From a bacterium (GTDB lineage: Bacteria; Actinomycetota; Acidimicrobiia; Spongiisociales; Spongiisociaceae): a DNA stretch of 64,000 nt. How positions within the stretch are numbered: position 1 is the first letter of the stretch; each line of letters opens with the position of its first letter. Of this stretch, positions 16,910-26,044 are shown in pieces. Position numbers and translations under genes: made by a program. The DNA lies in the NCBI GenBank assembly GCA_028821265.1, contig JAPPGU010000082.1, positions 100,843-164,842 of the forward strand, written 5' to 3'. The notes below the pieces were generated by a model that was given only the letters and a program-made list of their open reading frames with translations, was not told the DNA's origin and did not search any database.

Positions 16910-19549
16910 ATGACTACCAGCCCCTCCGACCCCCTCCAGGGAAGCTACGACCCCCGGCGCGTCGAGGCGCGCTGGTACCCGGTCTGGGAACGGTCGGGCG
17001 CCTTCCGCCCCGAGGTCAATCCGGACGGCGAGCCGTTCTGCATTGTCATACCGCCCCCCAACGTGACCGGCGTGCTCCACATCGGGCACGCCCTGGACCA
17101 CTCGATCCAGGATGCCATCATCCGGCGGAAGCGTATGCAGGGCTACGCCACCCTCTGGCTACCCGGAACCGATCATGCCGGCATCGCCACCCAGATGGTC
17201 GTGGAGCGGGAACTCGCCTTGGAGGGTCTTAGCCGTCATTCCATGGGCCGGGAGGCCTTCGTAGAGCAGGTCTGGCAGTGGAAGCGCCAATCGGGGGGCA
17301 CCATCACCGAGCAGATGCGAGCCCTGGGGGACTCGTGTGACTGGACGAGGGAGCGCTTCACCCTCGACGAGGGTCTGTCCGCCGCAGTGCGGGAGGTGTT
17401 CGTGCGCCTGCACGAGAAGGGGTTCATCTACCGCGGCCAACGGATCATCAACTGGTCTCCGGGTCTCATGACCGCCATCTCCGATATCGAGGTGGAGTAC
17501 AGGGAGGTGGACGGCCAACTCGTCCACATCACCTACCCGTTCGCGGACGGGGATGGTGGGGACGGCATCACCGTCGCCACCACGCGGGCTGAGACCATGC
17601 TGGGGGACACCGGTGTGGCCGTCCATCCTGACGATGATCGCTACCGGCATCTGATCGGTCGCACGGTGCGCCTTCCGCTCATGGGGCGGGACCTCCCGGT
17701 GGTGGCTGACAAGGCGGTCGACCCGGACTTCGGGACCGGGGCGGTCAAGGTCACTCCGGCCCACGATCCGCTCGACTTCGATATCTCGCTACGGACCGGA
17801 TTGGCCCCCGTCCAGGTGATCGGTGAGGACGGGAGGATGACCCCGGCCGCCGGCGACTTCGCCGGGCTGGACCGGTTCGAGGCCCGTGAGCAGGTGGTGG
17901 AGGCTCTCAGAGCCGGCGGATACCTCGGACGCATCGAGGAGCACCGCCACACGGTGGGCCATTGCTCCCGGAGCGGGGTGCCAATCGAGCCGCTCCTGTC
18001 CAGGCAGTGGTTCGTCCGGGTGGCCGAGTTGGTGGGACCGGCGGTGGAGGTGGTGCAGAAGGACCTGGCCAGGTTCGTTCCCAAGCGTTGGGAACGGAAC
18101 TACTTCCGCTGGATGGAGAACCTCGAGGACTGGTGTATCAGCCGCCAGCTCTGGTGGGGTCACCGGATTCCGGCGTGGTACTGCGAGGCCGATGGCGAGG
18201 TGATGGTTGCCACGTCCCGGCCCAGTGCTTGCGTGAAGTGTGGCTCGGAGCGGTTACAACCCGAAGAGGACGTCCTGGACACCTGGTTCAGCTCGGCGCT
18301 GTGGCCCTTCAGCACGCTCGGATGGCCGGACCAGACGGACGACCTGGAACGCTTCTATCCCACCGACGTGCTGGTCACCGGCTACGACATCATCTTCTTC
18401 TGGGTGGCCCGCATGCTGAAGATGGGCATGCAGTTCGCGGGGGATGTCCCGTTCCGCGAGATCGTCATCCACGGGCTGGTCCGGGCATCCGATGGCCGGA
18501 AGATGTCGAAGTCGCTCAACAACATCGTGGACCCCTTCGAGATGATCGAGCAGTACGGCGCCGACGCCCTGCGGCTCAGCCTGCTGCAGTCGGCCTCCCC
18601 GGGCCACGACGTGCCCTTCGACGTCAGCTGGGTGGATGCCGCCCGGCGCTTCGGCAACAAGCTGTGGAACGCCACCAGGTTTGCCCTCATCCACGTGCCT
18701 CCCGGTTCGGTGCCGCGGGCCGGCGGCTATCCGGAGGACCCGGGCCCCGTCGACCGGTGGGTGCTGGCGCGGTTGGGAGAGGTGGCGGAGCGGTACGATG
18801 AGCTGTCCGATGCGCACCGCCTGGCGGATGCCTTCTCGCTCATGTACTCGTTCGCCTGGTCGGAGGTGTTCGACTGGTATCTCGAGATGTCGAAGCCGGT
18901 GCTGGCGGCCGGAGGTCCCGAGGCGGCGCCGGTAAGGCAGACCCTGGGTGTGGTCATGCGTGACCTGCTCAAGTTCTTCCATCCGGCCATTCCGTTCGTG
19001 ACCGAGGAGCTCTACAGCCATCTGGTGTCCGATGACCTGCTCATAGTCTCGTCGTGGCCCGAAGTCCCGCGTTACTCGGCGCCTGGAGGGATGGACACCC
19101 TCCAGGATCTGATCACCGCCCTGAGGGGGTCCCGGTCCTACCACGGGTGGGCCGCTCGTGAGGAGCTCGACGCGGTCGTCCATGATCCGGCCGGCGCCTG
19201 GGATGACTGGTGGGCGCCCCAGTTGGCCTCCTTGGCGGGAATCAAGGCGCGGGTGGGTGCGCCGCCCGAGAGCCCCGGCTACCTGCGGGTCGCGGCCGGG
19301 CCGGTGGAGGCCTACGTGGAGGTCCGCGGTGTCATGGACATCGGGGCCGAGCAGGAGCGGCTGGCACGCCGTCTCCGCAAGGCACGCGCCGAGCTGCAGA
19401 AGTCGGAGGCCAAGCTGTCCAACCCGGCCTTCCGCTCCCGCGCCCCTGGGGAGGTCGTGGCCAAGGAGGAGCAGAAGGCGGACGCTTCCAGAGCCCTGAT
19501 CGATCGGTTGGTGGCTCAGCTCGAGGCGCTCGGAGACGTGGTTGCCTAG
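16910..19549 (+). CDS. valS: Valyl-tRNA synthetase
   Basis: Class I synthetase. HIGH motif in PPPNVTGVLHIGHALDHS, editing domain in the middle (TTRAETMLGDTGVAVHP), KMSKS in ASDGRKMSKSLNN, and the C-terminal coiled-coil arm (QERLARRLRKARAELQKSEA) typical of ValS. 879 residues. ATG 16910 matches the family start. It is followed by folC, a pairing common in bacteria. Confidence 0.97.
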   Translation: MTTSPSDPLQGSYDPRRVEARWYPVWERSGAFRPEVNPDGEPFCIVIPPPNVTGVLHIGHALDHSIQDAIIRRKRMQGYATLWLPGTDHAGIATQMVVERELALEGLSRHSMGREAFVEQVWQWKRQSGGTITEQMRALGDSCDWTRERFTLDEGLSAAVREVFVRLHEKGFIYRGQRIINWSPGLMTAISDIEVEYREVDGQLVHITYPFADGDGGDGITVATTRAETMLGDTGVAVHPDDDRYRHLIGRTVRLPLMGRDLPVVADKAVDPDFGTGAVKVTPAHDPLDFDISLRTGLAPVQVIGEDGRMTPAAGDFAGLDRFEAREQVVEALRAGGYLGRIEEHRHTVGHCSRSGVPIEPLLSRQWFVRVAELVGPAVEVVQKDLARFVPKRWERNYFRWMENLEDWCISRQLWWGHRIPAWYCEADGEVMVATSRPSACVKCGSERLQPEEDVLDTWFSSALWPFSTLGWPDQTDDLERFYPTDVLVTGYDIIFFWVARMLKMGMQFAGDVPFREIVIHGLVRASDGRKMSKSLNNIVDPFEMIEQYGADALRLSLLQSASPGHDVPFDVSWVDAARRFGNKLWNATRFALIHVPPGSVPRAGGYPEDPGPVDRWVLARLGEVAERYDELSDAHRLADAFSLMYSFAWSEVFDWYLEMSKPVLAAGGPEAAPVRQTLGVVMRDLLKFFHPAIPFVTEELYSHLVSDDLLIVSSWPEVPRYSAPGGMDTLQDLITALRGSRSYHGWAAREELDAVVHDPAGAWDDWWAPQLASLAGIKARVGAPPESPGYLRVAAGPVEAYVEVRGVMDIGAEQERLARRLRKARAELQKSEAKLSNPAFRSRAPGEVVAKEEQKADASRALIDRLVAQLEALGDVVA

Positions 19550-19600
19550 CCGGCATGCCGGCCGGGATGCCGGTCCGCACCCGGCCAACCCCTTGAGCGG

Positions 19601-20896
19601 ATGAACTACGACGGAGCCGTCGCGTATCTCGATCGGCACATCGAGTTGGGGTGGAAGCCGGGACTCGAGCGGATACACCGGCTGCTGGAGATGATGGGAT
19701 CCCCCCACCTCCGCAGCCCGGCCATCCACGTCACCGGGACCAACGGCAAGACGACGGTTACCACGGTTGCGGCCTCCGTGCTGGATGCCATGGGTCTCAA
19801 GTCGGGTACGTTCACGTCCCCACATCTCGAGCGGGTGGAGGAACGGTTCAAGGTGGCCGGGGAGATGGCGACGCCGGAGCAGTTAGCGCGGGCCGTTACG
19901 GATGTCGCCCCGTTCGTGGATCTGCTGGAGGCCGAGACCGGCGAGCGGGCCACCTACTTCGAGCTGACCACTGCCGCTGCCTTTACCCTCTTCGCCAACG
20001 AGGCAGTGGACGTGGCCGTGGTCGAGGTGGGGATGGGGGGGCGCCTCGACGCCACCAACGTCTTGGAGAGCCAGGTGGCGGTCCTGACGGGTGTCTCGAT
20101 GGATCACGCCGAGTACCTGGGGACCACCGAGTTGGAGATAGCCCGGGAGAAGCTGGCCATCCTCAAGGCCGGTGGGGTGTTGGTGACGGGGGACCTGCCC
20201 GACGAGGTGGACCCGGCGGCTGATCGGAGAGCGGACGAAGTGGGCGCGGTGCGCCGGACGGTGGACCGGGACTTCCGGATCGAAGACCTGCGCATGTCGG
20301 TGGGCGGCTGGTCGTACGATCTCGACGGGATCTACGAGCAGTACGACGACCTTTACCTCCCCCTCCACGGTCGCCACCAGGCAGGCAACGCGGCGGTGGC
20401 CGTTGCTGCGGTTGAGGAACTGTTCGGGCGTGCCCTGCCATCCGAGGCGGTCCGGGAAGGCCTGGCCCGCACCCGGGTACCGGCCAGGGTGGAAGTCGTG
20501 GGCCGGGCGCCACTCGTGGTGCTTGACGGCGCCCACAACCCGGAGGCGACCGGCGCGCTGGCTCGGACACTACGGGAGGAGATGCCGGCGGCAGGCTGGA
20601 CTCTCGTGGTCGGCGCCTTCCGGGACAAGGACATCCACGCCATGCTGGCGCCGTTCGCGGGGCTGGCCGGTCAGGCCATCGCCACCGCGGTGGACCATGA
20701 GCGAGCCGCCGAGCCCAGCGATCTGGTGGTGGCCCTGGAGAGGGTGCTGCCGGACATCCCGGTCACCTGGGTGAGGCCCGTAAGCGCCGCCGTCGAGCTG
20801 GCCAAGGAGTGGAGCGGAGGGGAGGGCGCCGTTCTGGTGACAGGCTCGTTCTATGTGGCAGGTGAGGCCCGGACCGTTCTAGTTGCTAGTTGCTAG
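19601..20896 (+). CDS. folC: Bifunctional folylpolyglutamate/dihydrofolate synthase
   Basis: Mur-ligase-like enzyme that adds glutamates to folates. HVTGTNGKTTVTT (P-loop, residues about 43-55), GMGGRLDATNV, GVSMDHAEYLG and the C-terminal VLDGAHNPEA are all present. 431 residues. The last residues, LVASC, and the TAG stop are encoded by the heptad repeat array at 20879, so the repeat has replaced the original end of the gene. Confidence 0.95.
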   Translation: MNYDGAVAYLDRHIELGWKPGLERIHRLLEMMGSPHLRSPAIHVTGTNGKTTVTTVAASVLDAMGLKSGTFTSPHLERVEERFKVAGEMATPEQLARAVTDVAPFVDLLEAETGERATYFELTTAAAFTLFANEAVDVAVVEVGMGGRLDATNVLESQVAVLTGVSMDHAEYLGTTELEIAREKLAILKAGGVLVTGDLPDEVDPAADRRADEVGAVRRTVDRDFRIEDLRMSVGGWSYDLDGIYEQYDDLYLPLHGRHQAGNAAVAVAAVEELFGRALPSEAVREGLARTRVPARVEVVGRAPLVVLDGAHNPEATGALARTLREEMPAAGWTLVVGAFRDKDIHAMLAPFAGLAGQAIATAVDHERAAEPSDLVVALERVLPDIPVTWVRPVSAAVELAKEWSGGEGAVLVTGSFYVAGEARTVLVASC

Positions 20897-20949
20897 TTGC
20901 TAGTTGCTAGTTTATATTGGATTAGACCGACCACTGACCACTGACCACC
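20879..20949 (+). repeat. Heptad repeat block, (CTAGTTG)x4 then (CCACTGA) units
   Basis: Four perfect CTAGTTG units (20879-20906) and a partial one overlap the end of folC. After TATATTGGATTAGACCGA comes CCACTGACCACTGACCACC (20931-20949), also period 7. CCACTGA is the reverse complement of TCAGTGG, which fits the same NYAGTKG consensus as CTAGTTG, so both halves may belong to one family in opposite orientation. Confidence 0.92.
20890..20918 (+). promoter_or_regulatory. Putative promoter for ndk inside the repeat block
   Basis: TTGCTA (20890-20895), 17 bp spacer, TATATT (20913-20918). The spacing is optimal for a primary sigma factor and the arrangement copies the one at 5374-5401. The predicted start near 20925 gives a leader of about 93 nt. 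Confidence 0.5.
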
Positions 20950-21017
20950 GGATGGTCGCCGGTCTTCAGTGCCACCAGAGACTACCGACTGGAAACTATG
21001 AAAGGGCAGGCACAGCG

Positions 21018-21422
21018 ATGGCCCACGAAGACACCTTCGTAATGGTGAAGCCCGACGGGGTGCGCCGCCGCCTGGTAGGTGAGGTGCTCTCCAGGTTCGA
21101 AGCCAAGGGACTCGACCTGCATCGCCTCGAGATGGTCCTGCCCGACCGCGCCACGGCGACCGCGCACTACGCGGAGCACGAGGGGAAGCCCTTCTACGAC
21201 GGCCTGATCGACTTCATCGCCTCCGGTCCGGTGGTCGTGATGCATTGGTCGGGCGAGTCGGCCGTCACGGTGGCTCGAGCCTTGGTGGGAGCGACCGATC
21301 CCGCCGTGGCCCTTCCCGGCACCATCCGCGGCGATTTCGGCCTGGAGGTGGGGGAGAACATCGTCCATGGATCCGACAGCCCGGCGAGCGCCGCTCGTGA
21401 GCTCGGGCTCTGGTTCGGCTGA
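21018..21422 (+). CDS. ndk: Nucleoside diphosphate kinase
   Basis: Equalises nucleoside triphosphate pools. The conserved phospho-histidine is His117 in [20 protein letters not shown] at the start and GTIRGDFG are family motifs. 134 residues. ATG 21018 is chosen by family length with AAAGGGCAGG upstream. Confidence 0.96.
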   Translation: MAHEDTFVMVKPDGVRRRLVGEVLSRFEAKGLDLHRLEMVLPDRATATAHYAEHEGKPFYDGLIDFIASGPVVVMHWSGESAVTVARALVGATDPAVALPGTIRGDFGLEVGENIVHGSDSPASAARELGLWFG

Positions 21423-21512
21423 TGGCAACAGAGCGCAGACCAGGCCGGGTGTCCGTTGAGCCCGTCCATAGGGTAGAGTTGGCCCGAGAACAGCGACAGG
21501 GACCCTTCATCG

Positions 21513-22544
21513 ATGCCAGATAACCCGTTCGTCGTTGCCGGCCAGGACATGGCTGTCGATCTGGGTACAGCCAACACCCTTGTATACGTCCGTAACCAGG
21601 GCGTCCTGCTCAACGAGCCCTCGGTCGTGGCGATCAACACCAACACCAACGAGGCCCTGGCCGTGGGTATGGACGCCAAGCGCATGATCGGTCGTACCCC
21701 CTCCCACGTGAAGGCGATCCGGCCTCTCCGGGACGGCGTGATCGCCGACTTCGACATCACCGAGCGCATGCTCCGTTACTTCATCAAGAAGGTACACCGC
21801 CGCCGCTGGGCCAAGCCGAGGATCGTGATCTGCGTCCCGTCCGGCATCACCGGGGTGGAGCGGCGGGCTGTGGAAGAGGCGGCCTACCACGCCGGCGCCC
21901 GCAACGCCTTCACCATCGATGAGCCGATGGCGGCGGCCATCGGATGCGGATTGCCCGTCAACGAGCCCACCGGGTCGATGGTGGTCGATATCGGGGGAGG
22001 GACCACCGAGGTGGCGGTCATCGCCATGGGCGGCATCGTGGTGTCGAAGAGCGTCCGCGTGGGTGGCGACGACATGGACGAGCGGATCGTCGAATGGGTG
22101 AAGAAGGAGCACAACCTCCTCCTGGGCCTGCGCACCGCGGAGCAGATCAAGATGGCGATCGGATCGGCCTATCCGTATCACAACGAGCCGAGCGCCGAGG
22201 TGAAGGGCCGGGACTTGGTGGCCGGTTTGCCCAAGACCGTGCTGCTCACCGCCTCCGAGGTAAGGGCGGCCATCCAGGAGCCGCTGTCCATGATGATCGA
22301 TGCGGTCCGGTACACGCTGGACAACACCCCGCCGGAGTTGGCCGCCGACCTGATGAACGTGGGCATCACGATCACGGGCGGCGGAGCCCTGCTCAAGGTA
22401 CTGCATCACCGGTTGGCGTTCGAGACCGGCTTGCGGGTCGAGATCGCGGAACGGCCCCTCCAGTCGGTGGTGGTCGGATCCGGCCGATGCCTGGAACAGT
22501 TCGACGTCCTGCAGGGAGTCCTCGAGTCATCCGGCCGATTCTGA
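21513..22544 (+). CDS. mreB: Rod shape-determining protein MreB
   Basis: Actin-like ATPase that polymerises under the membrane and directs lateral wall synthesis. Phosphate loops DLGTANTLVYV and VVDIGGGTTEVAVIAMGG and the adenosine motif GITITGGGALLK are present. 343 residues. It heads mreB-mreC-mreD-mrdA-rodA, so this cell is likely rod-shaped and has the full elongasome, in contrast to many actinobacteria that grow apically with DivIVA. Confidence 0.97.
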   Translation: MPDNPFVVAGQDMAVDLGTANTLVYVRNQGVLLNEPSVVAINTNTNEALAVGMDAKRMIGRTPSHVKAIRPLRDGVIADFDITERMLRYFIKKVHRRRWAKPRIVICVPSGITGVERRAVEEAAYHAGARNAFTIDEPMAAAIGCGLPVNEPTGSMVVDIGGGTTEVAVIAMGGIVVSKSVRVGGDDMDERIVEWVKKEHNLLLGLRTAEQIKMAIGSAYPYHNEPSAEVKGRDLVAGLPKTVLLTASEVRAAIQEPLSMMIDAVRYTLDNTPPELAADLMNVGITITGGGALLKVLHHRLAFETGLRVEIAERPLQSVVVGSGRCLEQFDVLQGVLESSGRF

Positions 22545-22735
22545 GTGGTTCCAGGTCCGGGAGCCGGATCCGCCGGATGATGAAATGAAGGGTCAGGGAA
22601 ATCTCCGCTCCGCCAAGACTCTCGAGTGCCGGTAGACAACACCGCCAGCGCGCCGGAGGCAGAGGGAGGAGGGTCGCCCCGACCGATCGGTCCGCCTACG
22701 TCACGATCGCCCTACTCGTAGTCTCACTCACCCTC

Positions 22736-23539
22736 ATGACTCTTGACATCCGGGCGTCGAGAGGTGGTTTCGGGGCCGACCTTCGCAGCACCGTACAAGT
22801 GGTGATGGCGCCGCTCCAAGCGGCTGTGAACGCAGTGGTGACGCCGGTGGTGAGCTTCTCCGACGGCCTGTCCAACCTGGCCGGGCTCCGTGAGGAGAAC
22901 CAGCGCCTCCGGGACCGGATCGAGTCCCTGGAACGGGAAGCGGCTCAGGTCGGTCATCTCGAGTCCCAGGTGTCCGAGTTGGAGACGCTGCTGGCGCTGC
23001 GGCTCGGCGAGGACCTGTACCAACTCTCGGTCTCGGCTGAGGTCACGGCCCGCGGGGGGACCCTCGACCCGACCCTGACCATCGACCGCGGTACCGGTGA
23101 CGGGGTCCATACCGGCCAGCCGGTGGCGGACGGGCAGGGAGCGCTGATCGGCCTGGTGTCCGAGGCGGGTGAGGCCGCGGCCAGTGTCATTCCGATCACG
23201 TCGCGCCGGGCGCCTGCGGTCACCGTGCGCCTACCCGACGGACAGCGTGGTGTGGTGACGGGACAGGGCGCCGGAGCGCTGGAACTCTCCATCCTCGAGG
23301 CATCGGATCCGCTGGAGGGTGGCGAGCTGCTGGTGACCTTCGGGCCCTACGGAGACTCCAACGCCTACCCGAAGGACCTGGATGTCGGCATCGTGGCCGA
23401 GGCGGCGGACCCGCAGTTCGGGACCATCAGGGTCCGGGTGGAGCCGACGGGTGATCTCCAACGCCTGGAGTACGTGGCGGTCATCCCCTGGCCTCCCGCG
23501 CCCCAGCTCCGGGCCGGCGAAGCGGATGGGGGAGCGTGA
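22736..23539 (+). CDS. mreC: Rod shape-determining protein MreC, 5' end apparently disrupted
   Basis: Periplasmic scaffold of the elongasome. A coiled coil (LREENQRLRDRIESLEREAAQ region) is followed by the MreC beta-barrel domain (RGTGDGVHTGQPV, GLVSEAG, SNAYPKDLDVGIV). The first ATG in frame is 22736, but the transmembrane helix every MreC has (VTIALLVVSLTLMTLDI) is encoded partly upstream of it, in frame, with no ATG, GTG or TTG back to the stop at 22586. A GTG at 22626 opens a sensible N-terminus in another frame that would join this one if one base were restored near 22675-22690. So the true gene probably runs from 22626 with a one-base deletion. Confidence 0.85.
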   Translation: MTLDIRASRGGFGADLRSTVQVVMAPLQAAVNAVVTPVVSFSDGLSNLAGLREENQRLRDRIESLEREAAQVGHLESQVSELETLLALRLGEDLYQLSVSAEVTARGGTLDPTLTIDRGTGDGVHTGQPVADGQGALIGLVSEAGEAAASVIPITSRRAPAVTVRLPDGQRGVVTGQGAGALELSILEASDPLEGGELLVTFGPYGDSNAYPKDLDVGIVAEAADPQFGTIRVRVEPTGDLQRLEYVAVIPWPPAPQLRAGEADGGA

Positions 23540-24061
23540 ATGGAGGGTCTGCGGTTCTTGCTCTCCCTGCTGCTGGTGATGGCGGCGGCCCTCGTCCAGA
23601 CGAGCGTGTTCCACAGTATCAGGCCCCTTGGTGCCAGCCCCGACGTCGTCCTGTTGATCGTGGTGGTCGGCGCGATATGGCTCAAGCCCGAGGCGGCCGT
23701 CCTGTTGGGCTTCCTGGGCGGGCTGTTGCTGGACGTGCTCGGATCGGCGCCCCTGGGTCTGAGTGGGCTTGCGTTCACGGTCGGCTCCTACATCACGGTG
23801 CGGAGCCGGGATCGCTTCGACTACGGGCTCCCGGTCGGCGTGATGACCGTCGGCGGGATCACGTTGGTGACGCTGGTCACCAACGCCCTCATAGGCACCC
23901 TGTTCGGAGAGGGCACGCTGGGCAACCCCGACATCATCAGGACACTGCTGCTGGTGCCGATCTACAACATGGTGTTCGCGCTGGGCGTTCTCCCGCTGGC
24001 CGACAGGTTGTTCTCGTGGGTCGCCGGACCGCGCCGTAGCCGGATGCGACGCCGCATATGA
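23540..24061 (+). CDS. mreD: Rod shape-determining protein MreD
   Basis: 173-residue polytopic membrane protein with about five hydrophobic helices. PDVVLLIVVVGAIWLKPEAA and GFLGGLLLDVLGSAPLG are the conserved MreD stretch. The start follows the mreC stop directly and the stop overlaps mrdA (ATGA). Confidence 0.93.
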   Translation: MEGLRFLLSLLLVMAAALVQTSVFHSIRPLGASPDVVLLIVVVGAIWLKPEAAVLLGFLGGLLLDVLGSAPLGLSGLAFTVGSYITVRSRDRFDYGLPVGVMTVGGITLVTLVTNALIGTLFGEGTLGNPDIIRTLLLVPIYNMVFALGVLPLADRLFSWVAGPRRSRMRRRI

Positions 24062-26040
24062 GCGACACGAGGCGGCCCGACGGTCGCGAGCAGGTGACGA
24101 ACAGTTGGCGGGTGGGCATCCTGGCCCTGCTGTTCACGGGGGCGTTGTCGATCCTGTTCTTCCGGCTGTGGTTCGTGCAGCTGGCCGCAGGCCCGGAGTG
24201 GCTTGTGGAGGCCGACCAGAACATCGTCAGCAGCGAGTCGATCGCGGCGCCACGGGGTGACATTGTCGACCGGAACGGCATGGTGCTGGCCACTTCCGTA
24301 CCGGGTCTCATCATCGAGATCGATCGGTCGCTCCTCCCGATCGAGGTCGAGGACGACGTACTCCAGCGACTGGCGGCCATCCTCGAGCTGTCGCCTGTCG
24401 AGGTGCGCCAGGCGGTGGAGCGAACCGGGTCAGGCGAGGTGGCCGCCCTGCCCGAGTTCGAGATCGACGCCGACACGGCCTATCTGATAATGGAGCAGCG
24501 AGCCACCCTGCCGGGTGTCACGGTTCGCGCCCTGCCCGTTCGCGGGTACACGCAGGGGTCGTTGATGGGTCATGTACTGGGTCACATGGGGTTACCCTCC
24601 CCGGGCGATCTCGAGCGACTACCCATAGCCGACACCAACACGCCGATCGGGAAGCTCGGGGTGGAGCGGGAGTACGAGGAGTTCCTGCGAGGGGCACCCG
24701 GGAAGCACGTGTACCGGATAAACCCCGAGGGCGCCATTCTCGAGGAGATCGGGACCGTCGATCCGACTCCCGGCGCCACGGTCCGGCTGACCCTTGACGT
24801 CGAGGCCCAGGCGGAGGTCGAGAGGATCCTGGTCGAGGCCATCGAGCTGTCCAACGCCCTGAAGGAGACCCGGGAAGAGGAGGGTCCGGCCGAGACGCCA
24901 CAGCCTACAGAGCGAGCCACAGCCGTGGTGATGGAGGTGAACACGGGCGCCATCCTGGCCATGGCCTCCTATCCGACCTTCGAGCCGCAGGCCTTCGTGG
25001 GCGGCATCGATGTCGACTCCTTCGAAGAGTTGTCGGAACGCCAGGCCTTCAACAACCTGGCCATCCAGGGTGTGAAGCCGCCCGCGTCCACCTTCAAGTC
25101 CATCACCTACGTGACCGCCATGGAGGAGAACATCTTCCCCGAGGGGGTGTCCAGCCCGGAGGAGACCATCGAGTGCTCCTCGCAGCTGGCGCATGATTTC
25201 GGTGACGACTCGCAGCATCTCTGGAGGAACTGGACCTATCCGGAATCCGACGGGCGGCAGAACCTCCATGACGCCCTCCGGCGATCCTGCAACATCTACT
25301 TCTGGGAGGTGGCTCTCTCCGTCTGGAGGGCGTACGCCCGGACCGACCGCGAGGGGATAGTGCAGGAGTGGGCCCGGGCGGTCGGGGTGGGTCGCCCCAC
25401 CCAGGTCGACCTCCCATTCGAGCACGAGGGAATCCTGGGCGATCGCCAGCTCTTCGAGGAATGGCGGGAAAACCAGCCTTGGCGGGTACGGGCGGAGGGC
25501 TGGCTCGGCGGCGATCTCATGAACATCGTCGTCGGCCAGGGCCCGATCGTCGCCACTCCGCTCCAGATGGCGGTCGCCTACGCGTCGATGCTCAACGGGG
25601 GAACCGTCTACCAGCCCCGAGTGGCGGACGCCATAGAGACATCTGACGGTGAGCGCCTGCGAACCCTCGAGCCCCGCGTACTCCGGTCGGTGGACATCAG
25701 TCCGGAAACCGTCGCGTCCCTGAGGTCGGACTTGACCTCCGTGGTCCGTTCCGGCACGGCGAGGCGCGCATTCGAGGACCTGGGTGGGCTGGTTGAGCTG
25801 GTGGGAGGCAAGACCGGTACCGCCCAGTCGTTCACCGACCAGGAAGGCGTCTTCCACGACTCGACGGCCTGGTTCGTCGGCGTGGCGCCGATCGATGCTC
25901 CGCGATGGGTGGTCGCGGTGATGGTGGACGAGGGCGGTTCGGGAGGCGCGGTGGCGGCGCCGGCGGCACGAGCCATATTCCAGTACCTGCTCGGCACGGA
26001 CGTCACGCCCCTGGTCGCGGGTGAGGATACGGAGCGCTAA
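24058..26040 (+). CDS. mrdA: Penicillin-binding protein 2 (elongasome transpeptidase)
   Basis: Class B PBP that cross-links lateral peptidoglycan with RodA. One N-terminal transmembrane helix (about 20-40), a dimerisation/pedestal domain starting APRGDIVDRNG, then the transpeptidase domain with STFK (SxxK nucleophile), SCN (SxN) and KTGTAQ (KTG). 660 residues. The linker ETREEEGPAETPQPTERAT before the catalytic domain is acidic and possibly flexible. Confidence 0.96.
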   Translation: MSDTRRPDGREQVTNSWRVGILALLFTGALSILFFRLWFVQLAAGPEWLVEADQNIVSSESIAAPRGDIVDRNGMVLATSVPGLIIEIDRSLLPIEVEDDVLQRLAAILELSPVEVRQAVERTGSGEVAALPEFEIDADTAYLIMEQRATLPGVTVRALPVRGYTQGSLMGHVLGHMGLPSPGDLERLPIADTNTPIGKLGVEREYEEFLRGAPGKHVYRINPEGAILEEIGTVDPTPGATVRLTLDVEAQAEVERILVEAIELSNALKETREEEGPAETPQPTERATAVVMEVNTGAILAMASYPTFEPQAFVGGIDVDSFEELSERQAFNNLAIQGVKPPASTFKSITYVTAMEENIFPEGVSSPEETIECSSQLAHDFGDDSQHLWRNWTYPESDGRQNLHDALRRSCNIYFWEVALSVWRAYARTDREGIVQEWARAVGVGRPTQVDLPFEHEGILGDRQLFEEWRENQPWRVRAEGWLGGDLMNIVVGQGPIVATPLQMAVAYASMLNGGTVYQPRVADAIETSDGERLRTLEPRVLRSVDISPETVASLRSDLTSVVRSGTARRAFEDLGGLVELVGGKTGTAQSFTDQEGVFHDSTAWFVGVAPIDAPRWVVAVMVDEGGSGGAVAAPAARAIFQYLLGTDVTPLVAGEDTER

Positions 26041-26044
26041 TAGC

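Noticed and set aside
18254..19825. 523-residue minus-strand open frame opposite valS and folC
   Set aside because: No family resemblance, spans the ends of two real genes, and is explained by high GC.
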